Shown here one piece after another: positions 46,643 to 55,479 of a DNA stretch of 64,000 nt (position 1 is its first letter; each line of letters begins with the position of its first letter). Source of the DNA: Massilia sp. W12 (GTDB lineage Bacteria; Pseudomonadota; Gammaproteobacteria; Burkholderiales; Burkholderiaceae_D); assembly GCF_037300705.1 (NCBI RefSeq), contig NZ_CP147776.1, positions 1,116,001 through 1,180,000 on the forward strand. The letters run 5' to 3'. Under the pieces are notes generated by a model. The model was not told the DNA's origin. It made no database searches and saw only the letters and a list, made by a program, of their open reading frames with translations. The translations under genes were made by a program, and so were the position numbers.

Positions 46643-47593
46643 TCAGGTTCCGGGGATGGTGCGTTGGAAAAATAAGGTCAACATCCAGGCCAGGGCGCAG
46701 GCGGCGGCGGCCAGCAGCGCGCTGGCGGGCGGCAGCGCGGGCTGGCAGGCCAGCAGCGCCACCCCATCCAGCAGGCTGGTGGCGGCGATCAATTGCGCCA
46801 CCACCTGGCCGATGCGGGCGCGCGGTTGGGCGCCGCGCCGGATGCTGAATAAGAGCCGCAGCGCTTTGCCCAGCGCGCCCAGCAACAGCGCCAGCATGCA
46901 GACAAACAGGCTGTCCAGAATTTGCCATTCCGCAGCGCTTTGCCGCCACCACAGCGCCAGAAAATACAGCGGCGGCAGGGCCAGCGCGGCCAGCGGCCAA
47001 TTGCGCAGCAGGCGGTGTTGATCTTCCTGTTTCGCGGCGTGACTCAGGCCGACGATGTGCAGCAACAGCGCGCCAGCCGCCGGCAAAATCAGCCAGCCGC
47101 CCGGCGCATCCGGATGCAACGCGAGTGCGCTGCCGGCGCATAAATACACCAGGGCGCGGCAACTGCCCATAATCAGGGGACTGACCGGATTGTCTTTATG
47201 CCAGACGTTGTAGAGCACGATGCAGCCGGCCAGCAGCGCGCCATATAAAATGCTGGGCGCTTTGCCGGCCTGGCTCAACATCAGCCAGCCGGCCCCCAGC
47301 ATGGCGAAGCCGGCGGCGAACACGGTTGTACTTTGCGCCTGGCCTGCCGGGATCGGGCGTTGCGGGCGGTCGCGCGCGTCAATCGCGCTGTCATATGCGT
47401 CATTTAAATACATGCCGCCGACATAAAACAGGGAAAGCGCCAGCATCAGCAGCAACAACAGGGACGGGTGCGGCATCGCGCCGCCGGCGATGAGCAGGGC
47501 CGCCAGCACATTGCTCCACACAGTGGGCAGATTGGAGATGCGGCCTAAGCGCAACCAGACGCTGATTTTGCCTCTTGAGCTGAGGGTGTTCAT
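46643..47593 (-). CDS. eboC: EboC, UbiA-family prenyltransferase-like membrane protein
   Basis: 316 residues with about eight transmembrane helices. The first Asp-rich motif is intact: NDAYDSAIDARDRPQRPIPAG, which binds Mg-prenyl diphosphate in UbiA enzymes. It would prenylate or handle a lipophilic metabolite in the membrane. It overlaps eboE by 4 nt (ATGA) and is followed by eboA after a single base. The acceptor substrate is not known for any Ebo system. Confidence 0.85.
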   Translation of the reverse strand: MNTLSSRGKISVWLRLGRISNLPTVWSNVLAALLIAGGAMPHPSLLLLLMLALSLFYVGGMYLNDAYDSAIDARDRPQRPIPAGQAQSTTVFAAGFAMLGAGWLMLSQAGKAPSILYGALLAGCIVLYNVWHKDNPVSPLIMGSCRALVYLCAGSALALHPDAPGGWLILPAAGALLLHIVGLSHAAKQEDQHRLLRNWPLAALALPPLYFLALWWRQSAAEWQILDSLFVCMLALLLGALGKALRLLFSIRRGAQPRARIGQVVAQLIAATSLLDGVALLACQPALPPASALLAAAACALAWMLTLFFQRTIPGT

Positions 47594-48810
47594 GACTGCA
47601 ATTCCCGATAAACGTATTCAAATTCGCGCGCAATCGCTTCTGCTTTGTGCATGCCGCGCAAGGCCGGCGGCAGCACATCCCAGGTATATGTTTCGATTTC
47701 CAGATGCGGGCTGATGGCTTGCTCGCGCAACAGGCTTAAAGTTTGCCGTAATTCCTGTCGCGTCGGGCCGATTTGCGCCTCGCCTTCCCAGAATAGCGGG
47801 ACATGGCAATGAATGCGCCATTCCTGCTGCGGCCATTCTGCGCTGGCGCTGGCCAGCGCTTGCGGCAGATCATTATCGCGCAACAGGCTGGCGTGTTGGC
47901 GGCGCACCACTTGATGCAGATACACCCCATCGTCAAAACCCTGCAACTGCGGCGCCAGCTGCGCATGCATGGCTGGAATGCGCAAGGCGTTGGAGAGCTG
48001 GATTTTGGCCACGCTCACGCCCAAATCCTGGGCTTGTTGCAAAATCTGGCGCGGTTCTTCAAATTCCACTGCGCTGTGACAGACATCAAAACACAGGCCG
48101 AGATGGCGGCGCGCAATCCGCTCGGCCTGATTGATATTGCAGTGCAGGAGTTGCGCCAGCTGTCGCAAATTGCTTGCAGCCAGCCAGTATTGGCGGAAAA
48201 AATCCAGCGCATCCGCGCCGTTTTCCAGCAGACAGCCGGGTTCCGGCTCCAGCGCCAGACAAATCCGCTGCCCGGCTTCACGTTCGACTTGCACCAGGGC
48301 AAGCACGGCAGCCTGTAATTGCGGCAGCATGGCGGCGATGCGCTCATGATCCGGGCTGGCGTTGCGCCAGCCCAGCGGCACAGTCGAAATGCTGCCGGCT
48401 TCGCCCAGGGGCGATAAGCTTGCCAGCACGCGCGCGCAATCGCTGCTGTAGCGCACCCGCTGCGAGCTGCTCCAATCCGGTTCGTACACCTGTTGTTTGA
48501 CCGGCTTGCGGTGGAATTCGCCATATGGAAAGGCATTGATGCTGAACACATAGGCGCCGAGATTGTCGAGCAGGGCGGCGAATTCCTGCAGCGTGACGCT
48601 GGCTTGCAAGGCGGCTGCGGCCTGCGCCGAGAGGCGCAAACCCAGGCCCAGCGGGGCGCGCGGCGCCAGCACGCCGCTGGCTTGCAAGTGTTGTCGCAAC
48701 AGGGGCAGGTGTTGGCGCAAGCCGGCTTCAATTTCCGCCAGGGTTTCGCCGGCGTGGATATTGCTGCAATAGCCCAGATGCGGTTTGCCGGGCAGCATGG
48801 ATAATTTCAT
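47590..48810 (-). CDS. eboE: EboE, sugar-phosphate isomerase/epimerase-like TIM barrel
   Basis: 406 residues of the xylose-isomerase-like TIM-barrel family. The N-terminus LGYCSNIHAGETLAEIE and segments CLALEPEPGCLLE, LGLCFDVCHSAVEFEEP and EWRIHCHVPLF are typical of EboE and carry the expected Glu, His and Asp metal ligands. Known as a metabolite-traffic protein in ebo clusters. It overlaps eboD and eboC by 4 nt on each side, so all three are coupled. Confidence 0.85.
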   Translation of the reverse strand: MKLSMLPGKPHLGYCSNIHAGETLAEIEAGLRQHLPLLRQHLQASGVLAPRAPLGLGLRLSAQAAAALQASVTLQEFAALLDNLGAYVFSINAFPYGEFHRKPVKQQVYEPDWSSSQRVRYSSDCARVLASLSPLGEAGSISTVPLGWRNASPDHERIAAMLPQLQAAVLALVQVEREAGQRICLALEPEPGCLLENGADALDFFRQYWLAASNLRQLAQLLHCNINQAERIARRHLGLCFDVCHSAVEFEEPRQILQQAQDLGVSVAKIQLSNALRIPAMHAQLAPQLQGFDDGVYLHQVVRRQHASLLRDNDLPQALASASAEWPQQEWRIHCHVPLFWEGEAQIGPTRQELRQTLSLLREQAISPHLEIETYTWDVLPPALRGMHKAEAIAREFEYVYRELQS

Positions 48811-50051
48811 GACGCCAATCTCCGTTCCGCCACTCCGTTCAATGCCGGCAGGGCTTGTTCATCCTGTCCCTCTTGCCGGGCCAGCCAGTGCAAAGCGTGC
48901 AACACCTGTTGCGCATCAATCTGATCGACTTCGCAGGCCTGGCCGATGCCGCGCAACAGGGTGATGCACAGGCTGCCGCCCAGATGTTCGCGAAACTCTT
49001 CCAAGCCCTGCAGCAGACATAAGCGGCCTTGCGCATCGCAGGCCGCCAATTGCGCATGCCACAGGCTAAAGCCGAGTTGCCGCAGTAAGCGCCAGATGCG
49101 CACTTCCTCGCCTGCCGCCAGCAGGCCGCATTGCACCGCATAGCGCGCATCCAGCACCAGGCCGAGCGCCACTGCTTCGCCATGTGACAGGGCATGGCGG
49201 CTTAAGCGCTCCAGCTTGTGCGCAATCCAATGGCCATAGTCGAGCGGGCGCGCGGAGCCGTGTTCAAACGGGTCGCCGCCATGCGTGATCTGGTGTAAAT
49301 GCAGGTGCGCTGAGCGTTCAATCAGGGCGCTCATGGCGCACGGCTCAAAGCGCGCCAGATGCGCCGCCTGCGCTTCCAGCCAGTGGAAAAACAGGGCGTC
49401 GCGGATCAAGGCCACTTTCACCGCTTCGGCCATGCCGGCCCGCTTTTCGCGCGGCGGCAGGCTGTCGATAAAGCAGCTGTCATTGATCACCGCCCAGGGC
49501 GGCGCAAAGCTGCCCAAGAGGTTTTTCTGACCATTCCAATTGATCGCATTTTTCACGCCGACGCCGCTGTCTGCCTGCGCCAGCACGGTGGCTGGCAGGC
49601 GGATGTGACGCACGCCGCGATGAAACAGGGACGCAGCCAGGCCAACCGCATCCAGCACTGCGCCGCCGCCTATCGCCAGGGCGTAAGAGTGGCGGTCGAT
49701 GCGGCGCTCGGCCAGGGCGTCGAGCAGGCGCCAGAGTTGCTGCACATCGTTTTTACAGGCTTCGCCGCCGGGTGTGATGATGATGTCGCCGATGATTTCC
49801 ATATGCTGCGCATGGCGCTGCGCATACGCCTGGATGCGTGCGCACAGCTCCGGCATGGCTTGCGCCACCCCGCTGTCGAGGAAAATGGCGAGGCGCTGGC
49901 GTTTATCCGGTTCGCGCCGGCACAAGGCTTGCAGCAAGGCCGGGTTGTCCGGCGCAAACACATCGCGCGTATTAATCAATGGAAAGCTGTATGCCAATTG
50001 CAGGGTTTGTTCGGCCTCTGCATTTTCATGTCGCCAATGGGCCAGTTGCAT
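48807..50051 (-). CDS. eboD: EboD, 3-dehydroquinate synthase-like sugar phosphate cyclase
   Basis: 414 residues. NAD-binding segment AIGGGAVLDAVGLAA, then LPATVLAQADSGVGVKNAIN and GMAEAVKVALIRD with a metal Glu, and the His-rich DYGHWIAHKLERLSRHALSHGEAVALG. These are the core motifs of the AroB-like cyclase superfamily; in ebo clusters the paralog is distinct from shikimate AroB. A strong AGGAGG ribosome site lies 6 bases before the ATG. A 67-base gap separates it from the ferritin-like gene upstream. Confidence 0.87.
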   Translation of the reverse strand: MQLAHWRHENAEAEQTLQLAYSFPLINTRDVFAPDNPALLQALCRREPDKRQRLAIFLDSGVAQAMPELCARIQAYAQRHAQHMEIIGDIIITPGGEACKNDVQQLWRLLDALAERRIDRHSYALAIGGGAVLDAVGLAASLFHRGVRHIRLPATVLAQADSGVGVKNAINWNGQKNLLGSFAPPWAVINDSCFIDSLPPREKRAGMAEAVKVALIRDALFFHWLEAQAAHLARFEPCAMSALIERSAHLHLHQITHGGDPFEHGSARPLDYGHWIAHKLERLSRHALSHGEAVALGLVLDARYAVQCGLLAAGEEVRIWRLLRQLGFSLWHAQLAACDAQGRLCLLQGLEEFREHLGGSLCITLLRGIGQACEVDQIDAQQVLHALHWLARQEGQDEQALPALNGVAERRLAS

Positions 50052-50119
50052 GCTTTCCTCCTCTTGCCAAAAACGCCGGGCGCATGGCTGATTTCCGGCC
50101 CGGCTTGCTGCTGTGTTGC

Positions 50120-51211
50120 TTATGCATGGGTCAACATAAACGGCGGGGCCGCCGCCACGCCAGCGCTGCCGCCGGCGGGGTATTGCGCGACTTGTGCGGC
50201 GATCAGTTTGAGCTGATACATCAAGCCCATGGCGGCGTTCAATTGATCCGGCGCGCCATTGAATACGCTGTTCAAACTGCCCAATAACATTTGATAGGTG
50301 TTGTAGAAATTTTCACCAAACACCCTTGCCCCGCTGCCTTCGGCATAGTCGGATAAAGCGGCGTTTGGCGCGAAGTTGTAAATCGTGCTGCTGTCCAGGC
50401 TCACCGGTGCGCCGCTATATGACCAGCCGGACGGCGCGGCGGCATCGCGCACCAATGTCGCGCCATAGTAAATTTCGCCGAATTTGAAATAGTGTGCATA
50501 ACTGCCGTCGCAATCCGTGGGCAGCCAGGCGTCGCCGCTGGCGTCCACTCCTTCGCCCTGGTTGATGATGGTTTGCAAGGCCGCGTTGGCGCTGTTTTGA
50601 TCCACCACATAGCCTTGCGCCGGCGCGCTTTTAACGGGGGGAAACCATTTGCTGATATCCACCTGCTGTGCGGTGCGCGGGCTGGCGAACAGATTCACGC
50701 CGCTGGCTTGCACTGCCGCAATCGCCGCCATGATGGCTTGGTAAAACTCGCCGATGGATGCGAATTCGCCCGGCACATGCGGGTCTGGATTGGGCGCGCT
50801 TTCGCCTGGCAGGATATCGCTGGTGTCCGGCTTTTCAATCGCCATGAACACCTTGTACACCTGCTCTTTACTGAGCGCAGCCAGGCTGACTTGCAAATTA
50901 TTGTCCACTTTGCCGGGCAAGGCGCCGGGGTATTGCAATTCATTGGCCAGCGTCACAATGTCGGGATTGGCTCCAATCGCAATCAGGGTGTTGGCGGCTA
51001 AGGTCATGTGCAACATTTCTTCTGTCACCACCGATTGCACCAGCGCGGCGGCGGCGCGGTTGCTGCCGCTTTGCACGGAAAACAGCGCGGTCAGATAGGG
51101 CGGAATGGTGGAGAGTTCAAGCTGCACCGCCAAATTCAGCGCAGCGACGATGCTTGCCTGGTTTGGCGTGGTTTGCAATTGGCTGAGCAAATCGCGGTTG
51201 ATGCGTAACAT
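50120..51211 (-). CDS. VioB/RebD-type ferritin-like protein (C-terminal half equivalent)
   Basis: 363 residues. A ferritin-like fold of the iminophenyl-pyruvate dimer synthase type: LELSTIPPYLTALFS (E32) and VVTEEMLHMTLAANTLIAIG (E64/E65, H68). These resemble the VioB sequence LELSxxxxYL and HEEMIHYLVVNNLLMALG. VioB and RebD dimerise imino acids into bis-aryl precursors of violacein and rebeccamycin. Here the ferritin part is a separate protein. AAGGAA precedes the ATG at 51211, 16 bases after the stop of the VioB-N-like gene. It sits at the head of the ebo operon. The metabolite is unknown. Confidence 0.82.
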   Translation of the reverse strand: MLRINRDLLSQLQTTPNQASIVAALNLAVQLELSTIPPYLTALFSVQSGSNRAAAALVQSVVTEEMLHMTLAANTLIAIGANPDIVTLANELQYPGALPGKVDNNLQVSLAALSKEQVYKVFMAIEKPDTSDILPGESAPNPDPHVPGEFASIGEFYQAIMAAIAAVQASGVNLFASPRTAQQVDISKWFPPVKSAPAQGYVVDQNSANAALQTIINQGEGVDASGDAWLPTDCDGSYAHYFKFGEIYYGATLVRDAAAPSGWSYSGAPVSLDSSTIYNFAPNAALSDYAEGSGARVFGENFYNTYQMLLGSLNSVFNGAPDQLNAAMGLMYQLKLIAAQVAQYPAGGSAGVAAAPPFMLTHA

Positions 51212-51227
51212 GGTCAGTTTCCTTTTC

Positions 51228-53207
51228 TCAAGCCTTGCGAGGAGGGACAGCTTGCGCGCCGCCGCTATGCGGGCAGGCAGCGCGTGCGCCGCCGCCACGG
51301 GTCGGGCAGCGCTGATTGAACATTTGCAACATGCTGGCCGGCCGGCCCTGGGCTTGCAGCACTTGATCAAAATATTGGATCAGCGCGGCGCGCTTGCTGG
51401 AAGATAAGTCGCGCGTGACCGGCATTTGATCCGGGTCGTCAATCGGCTTGTCAAACACAAAGCGCAAGATAAAAGCGTTGGCGTCGGCTTGCGCCTGCTG
51501 CGAAAAATCAAACAAGCCCTGGCTCATCACCGGATACAGATTGGCGTATTGCTGCAAAATCGGTTGCACCACTTCCCAGGTGACAGGATTGGGCGCGCTG
51601 AAGCTGGAAAACAGCAGCACCGCCAGCACATCAAATTGCTGCTGCACCGTGGTTTGCTGTCCGGCCAGGTTGTAGCTGATCATATACAGCTGGCCATCCA
51701 TATATGCGCGCGGCGCGCCGAAGCTGGCCGGGCCTTGCAGCGTGATTTGAATTTTGCCCTTGGCGTCGCTTGGCCCGCTGGCGCTGCAGCTGATCGCCCC
51801 GACCGGCTGATTATTCACCGGTACGGCGGCTTTCGGCGTGGTTTGCGGCGGGCTGTCGGTTGGTGTGTCGCCATTGTCAGGCAACGGGCCGGTGGGACAG
51901 AACACCACTTCCTGTCCTGCCAGCGGCTGGCCGTATTGCGCCACATACACCGTGCTTTGCACTTGATTTTGCGTTGCGTCGTTGGGATCGAGACGGAAGG
52001 TGATTTGGTCGGAGCGGATCTCCAGGCCACCGGCCCCCTCGCGCACCACAATGAAGGCGTCGCCGCTGGCGTCCAGCACATTCAAGAGGGCAAATGGTTG
52101 ATTCGCACAGGCCGCCAACGCAGCGGCTGGCAAGGGCACGCTTTGGATGCCGGAGCCGGCCAATTGCCGGCTTTGCGAATAATCCAGCGCCGCCAGTTTG
52201 ATATATGCGCTTTTTTCAATCACCGTGTTTTGCTGCGCATTGGCGTCATTCAACAGCGCGAACACCATGTTTTCGCCCATGCTGCTGACCCGGAATTGAT
52301 TCGGCAGGCTGGTTTGGGACGGATCATAATACAGCGGCATGGCGTTGCTCAAATCAACCTGCAGGGTATTGCCTGTCACCACGCTGGAAAAACAGGTGAT
52401 CGCCGGCGTACTCGGCGGAATATTTGTGCCGTTGGTGTTGATGTTGGGATTATTGCCATTGGTGGCCCCGCCATTGCCATACGGCATGAAGCGCCGTCCC
52501 AGGATGAAGGAGTGCGGCTCATCCGCATACGCCGGGCCAATCGCGCCCAGCAGCACGCCATAGCTGAAATAAGGATCGCCCAGAGTGGCGTCAAAGCCAT
52601 ATGTGGTGAGGCGGATCGAGAGGGTGTTGTTTTGCCCTTGCGAAATCTGCATCAGTGCTTGCAGCACCGCGCTGTTGCTGGCAGCGATTGCCGCCGCATT
52701 CCATTGCACATCAGTCAAAATCGACTGAAACATGGCGGAGGCGGCGCTGTCGGCGCTTTCGCCGGAAGTGCGCGAAAACCACAAATCGCGGAAGGCGTTG
52801 GCTTCATACTCGCCGGCGAATAACACTTCGCCACTCGCATTGCACAGGGTGATGCCCTGACCATAGATGGAGGAGGCGAGCTGCCAATCCGGATCCAGAT
52901 CAACCATTTTGCCGGAGGGGCGGTTCAAGGCGTTGCCGACGATCAGACCGATCGCGCCATCCTGGCTGGCGTTGTCCTGCTCTTCGCCCTGCGGCGTCAT
53001 GACGCTTTTCACCAGGCAATCTTTGAGTGCGAAAATCCCGCTGCCCATCGGATTCCACCAGCCATTAAAGGTGCTGCCTTGTTGCGGAGTTTGAAATGCG
53101 GGGTTGAAGGTGGCATTGTCAAAGTGCCGTGGATCGTTGTTGACAGTCGATACATCGGCCTGGAACAAACCGGAAAACGCCAGGCGGGGAAACTGGAGAT
53201 AACTCAT
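51228..53207 (-). CDS. VioB N-terminal-like protein
   Basis: 659 residues. Its start MSYLQFPRLAFSGLFQADV followed by NNDP closely parallels the VioB N-terminus (MSILDFPRIHFRGWARVN...NRDP). The body is beta-rich with many Gly, Asn and Gln and several repeats of the immunoglobulin-like type near 440-500. There is no ferritin region; that is supplied by the next gene. It has no signal peptide, so it is cytosolic. AAGGAG lies 7 bases before the ATG. It is the first gene of the leftward ebo transcription unit. Together with the ferritin-like protein it would form a split dimer synthase. Confidence 0.75.
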   Translation of the reverse strand: MSYLQFPRLAFSGLFQADVSTVNNDPRHFDNATFNPAFQTPQQGSTFNGWWNPMGSGIFALKDCLVKSVMTPQGEEQDNASQDGAIGLIVGNALNRPSGKMVDLDPDWQLASSIYGQGITLCNASGEVLFAGEYEANAFRDLWFSRTSGESADSAASAMFQSILTDVQWNAAAIAASNSAVLQALMQISQGQNNTLSIRLTTYGFDATLGDPYFSYGVLLGAIGPAYADEPHSFILGRRFMPYGNGGATNGNNPNINTNGTNIPPSTPAITCFSSVVTGNTLQVDLSNAMPLYYDPSQTSLPNQFRVSSMGENMVFALLNDANAQQNTVIEKSAYIKLAALDYSQSRQLAGSGIQSVPLPAAALAACANQPFALLNVLDASGDAFIVVREGAGGLEIRSDQITFRLDPNDATQNQVQSTVYVAQYGQPLAGQEVVFCPTGPLPDNGDTPTDSPPQTTPKAAVPVNNQPVGAISCSASGPSDAKGKIQITLQGPASFGAPRAYMDGQLYMISYNLAGQQTTVQQQFDVLAVLLFSSFSAPNPVTWEVVQPILQQYANLYPVMSQGLFDFSQQAQADANAFILRFVFDKPIDDPDQMPVTRDLSSSKRAALIQYFDQVLQAQGRPASMLQMFNQRCPTRGGGARAACPHSGGAQAVPPRKA

Positions 53208-53504
53208 GAACAGCTCCTTGGCTAGGTGGCAGCGGGGCGCATTGGAGGTGCGGCAAAAACCAGTATGCGGGACAGTTTCACAGTCTTCGATTACGCTTGA
53301 TTACAGGCGGCTTGCCGGCAGGCAATCATTGCTGTATGGCAAAGCGGATCGATCAATCTGTGGCAAGCAGATACCGCGCGAGTATAAGCGGGCGCCGCTG
53401 GCGAAAGCGGCTACAATCGCAAAAGCGTCTGCGGATGCGGCTTTTTCGCGACATCCTGCGCCTTTGGTTTGTCCCCTTTTTTCTGCACGGAAAGTATTGA
53501 TCAG

Positions 53505-54884
53505 ATGCAATCCTTACTGCTGTTGAATGTGGTTGGCTTGACCTCGCATGTACTGGGCGAATTCACGCCGCGCCTGCGCGCCTTTGCCGCCGCCGGCGAG
53601 CTGCGCACTTTACGCGGCATCACGCCTGCCGTCACCTGTTCGGCCCAGGCCAGTATGCTGACCGGCCTGACGCCGCAAGAACATGGGATTGTCGGCAATG
53701 GCTGGCTGTTCCGCGATTTGGCGGAAATCTGGTTTTGGCGCCAGTCCAACAGGCTGATGGGCGGCGAAAAAATCTGGCAGGCCGGCAAGCGGCGCGATCC
53801 GGCCTTTTCCTGCGCCAACTTGTTCTGGTGGTACAACATGGCGTCCAGTCATGATGTCGGGGCCACGCCGCGCCCGATTTACAAGGCGGATGGCCGCAAG
53901 CTGCCGGATTGCCTGACCACGCCGGCGCAATGGCGCGATCAATTGCAAGCAAAGCTGGGACAGTTTCCCCTCTTTCAGTTTTGGGGTCCGGCCACTTCCA
54001 TCGCCTCCAGCCGCTGGATTGCCGGGGCAGCGCGCGACGCCATACAGCGCTTTGATCCCACCCTGAGCCTGGTGTATTTGCCGCATCTGGATTATGACTT
54101 GCAACGTTATGGCCCGGATCTGACACACCCTGCAGTGCAGCAATCCTTGCGTGAGATTGATCAAGTGGCCGGCGATTTGATCGACGCGGCGCAAAGCGCG
54201 GGACGCAGCGTGATGCTGGTGTCGGAATATGGCATTACGCCAGTCTCCAGAGTGGTGCACTTGAATCGGCATTTGCGCGCTGCCGGCTGGTTGACGCTGC
54301 GGCATGAAGATGGCGCTGAGATTCTGGACCCTTCTTCCTGTCCCGTATTTGCGGTGGCTGACCATCAAATCGCGCATGTATATGTGGCCGATGCGGCGCG
54401 CGTGCCGGAGGTGGCGCGCCTGCTGGCGCAGATTCCCGGTGTGGCCGGGGTGTGGAGCGGGGCGGCGCGCGCCGAACTGGGTTTGGATCATGCACGTTCG
54501 GGCGAGATTGTGGTCTTGGCCGAAGCCGACGCCTGGTTCAGTTATTACTACTGGGAAGATGATGCGCGCGCGCCGGATTTTGCGCGCACCGTGGAGATCC
54601 ACCGCAAGCCGGGTTACGATCCGGCGGAATTATTCTTTGATCCCGCCATCCGCATGCCTGAACTCGCGGCAGCCAAAAAACTCTTGTTGCGCAAACTGGG
54701 CATGCGCACGGTCATGAATCTGATCGGACTGGACGCCTCGATTGTCAAAGGCTCGCATGGACGCATGACCAGCGGGGCGCATGCGCCAGTCTTGATATGT
54801 GACAGACCGGACATCTTGCCGCAGCAGGAATTGGGGCTGACGGATATCAAGGCGCTGGCCTTGGCGCGCATATTCGGCGCCTAG
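53505..54884 (+). CDS. eboF: EboF, nucleotide pyrophosphatase/phosphodiesterase-like protein
   Basis: 459 residues of the alkaline phosphatase/NPP superfamily. TPAVTCSAQASMLTG holds the nucleophile Thr, followed by GLTPQEHGIVGNGW. YLPHLDYDLQRYG and VSEYGITPVS supply metal ligands. The usual N-terminal Asp of the metal site is not obvious (NVVGLT). It is transcribed away from the rest of the ebo genes from a shared 297-bp divergent promoter. The ATG at 53505 was chosen because the shorter N-terminus matches the family start. Confidence 0.82.
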   Translation: MQSLLLLNVVGLTSHVLGEFTPRLRAFAAAGELRTLRGITPAVTCSAQASMLTGLTPQEHGIVGNGWLFRDLAEIWFWRQSNRLMGGEKIWQAGKRRDPAFSCANLFWWYNMASSHDVGATPRPIYKADGRKLPDCLTTPAQWRDQLQAKLGQFPLFQFWGPATSIASSRWIAGAARDAIQRFDPTLSLVYLPHLDYDLQRYGPDLTHPAVQQSLREIDQVAGDLIDAAQSAGRSVMLVSEYGITPVSRVVHLNRHLRAAGWLTLRHEDGAEILDPSSCPVFAVADHQIAHVYVADAARVPEVARLLAQIPGVAGVWSGAARAELGLDHARSGEIVVLAEADAWFSYYYWEDDARAPDFARTVEIHRKPGYDPAELFFDPAIRMPELAAAKKLLLRKLGMRTVMNLIGLDASIVKGSHGRMTSGAHAPVLICDRPDILPQQELGLTDIKALALARIFGA

Positions 54885-54904
54885 GCCGGCTTGCTGGAGG
54901 CGGC

Positions 54905-55297
54905 TTATTCGTCCCAGCTCATATTGATGGCCCCGGCTGCGCCCTGCGCCATCACATACAAACCTTGGCCAACCGGGACGTAAATCGAGGCTGAGGAATT
55001 GTAATCATTACCTGAAGCAAAACCATGCACCACAAAAATCGGCCGTTTCCAATTGCCCGGCGGGGACGGGGCGCTGGTGTCTGCAAACAGCGCGGTGGCC
55101 CCGCCGGCATACGAGGTCAGGGCGGTGCTGCGGATGTAAATCCCGCGTGTATTTGCCGCCGGCGCAACAATTTCAATCACTTGGTTCGCATTCAGATGGT
55201 AATTCACATAATTCACGCCCACGCTATCAGCGGCGTGGACAGTGGCGGGCAGGATGGCAGCGCTGCAGAGCAAGAGGGCGCAAAGCATATTTCGCAT
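54905..55297 (-). CDS. small secreted hypothetical protein
   Basis: 130 residues with a clear signal peptide (MLCALLLCSAAILPATVHAA). The mature domain is beta-rich and about 108 residues long, with YHLNANQVIEIVAP and GIYIRSTALTSYAGG. No Cys is present in the mature part. GGAGA lies 9 bases before the ATG at 55297. It may be extracellular, as is the protease nearby. The family is not recognised. Confidence 0.6.
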   Translation of the reverse strand: MRNMLCALLLCSAAILPATVHAADSVGVNYVNYHLNANQVIEIVAPAANTRGIYIRSTALTSYAGGATALFADTSAPSPPGNWKRPIFVVHGFASGNDYNSSASIYVPVGQGLYVMAQGAAGAINMSWDE

Positions 55298-55429
55298 GAT
55301 GATTCTCCAAAAGCTTGATGAATTTGACTGCATTGGTGTTGCTGTATGGAAATCATATTCGCCCAGCGCCGCGCGGCCAATCCAGCTCATCCCATTGCTG
55401 GCAGGATTCATCCCCTTGGCGCACAACGC

Positions 55430-55459
55430 AAAAAAAAACGGCATCCGCAGATGCCGTTT
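55430..55459 (-). terminator. terminator after the subtilisin-like protease gene
   Basis: A 10-bp stem (55436-55445 with 55450-55459), 4-base loop, followed on the minus strand by a run of T, 20 bases beyond the protease stop. Confidence 0.8.
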
Positions 55460-55479
55460 GATTTACCACCTAAAACTGA

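Noticed and set aside
51426-52823. 465-codon plus-strand frame opposite the VioB-N-like gene
   Set aside because: The minus-strand gene has a good ribosome site and homology; the opposite frame has no supporting features.
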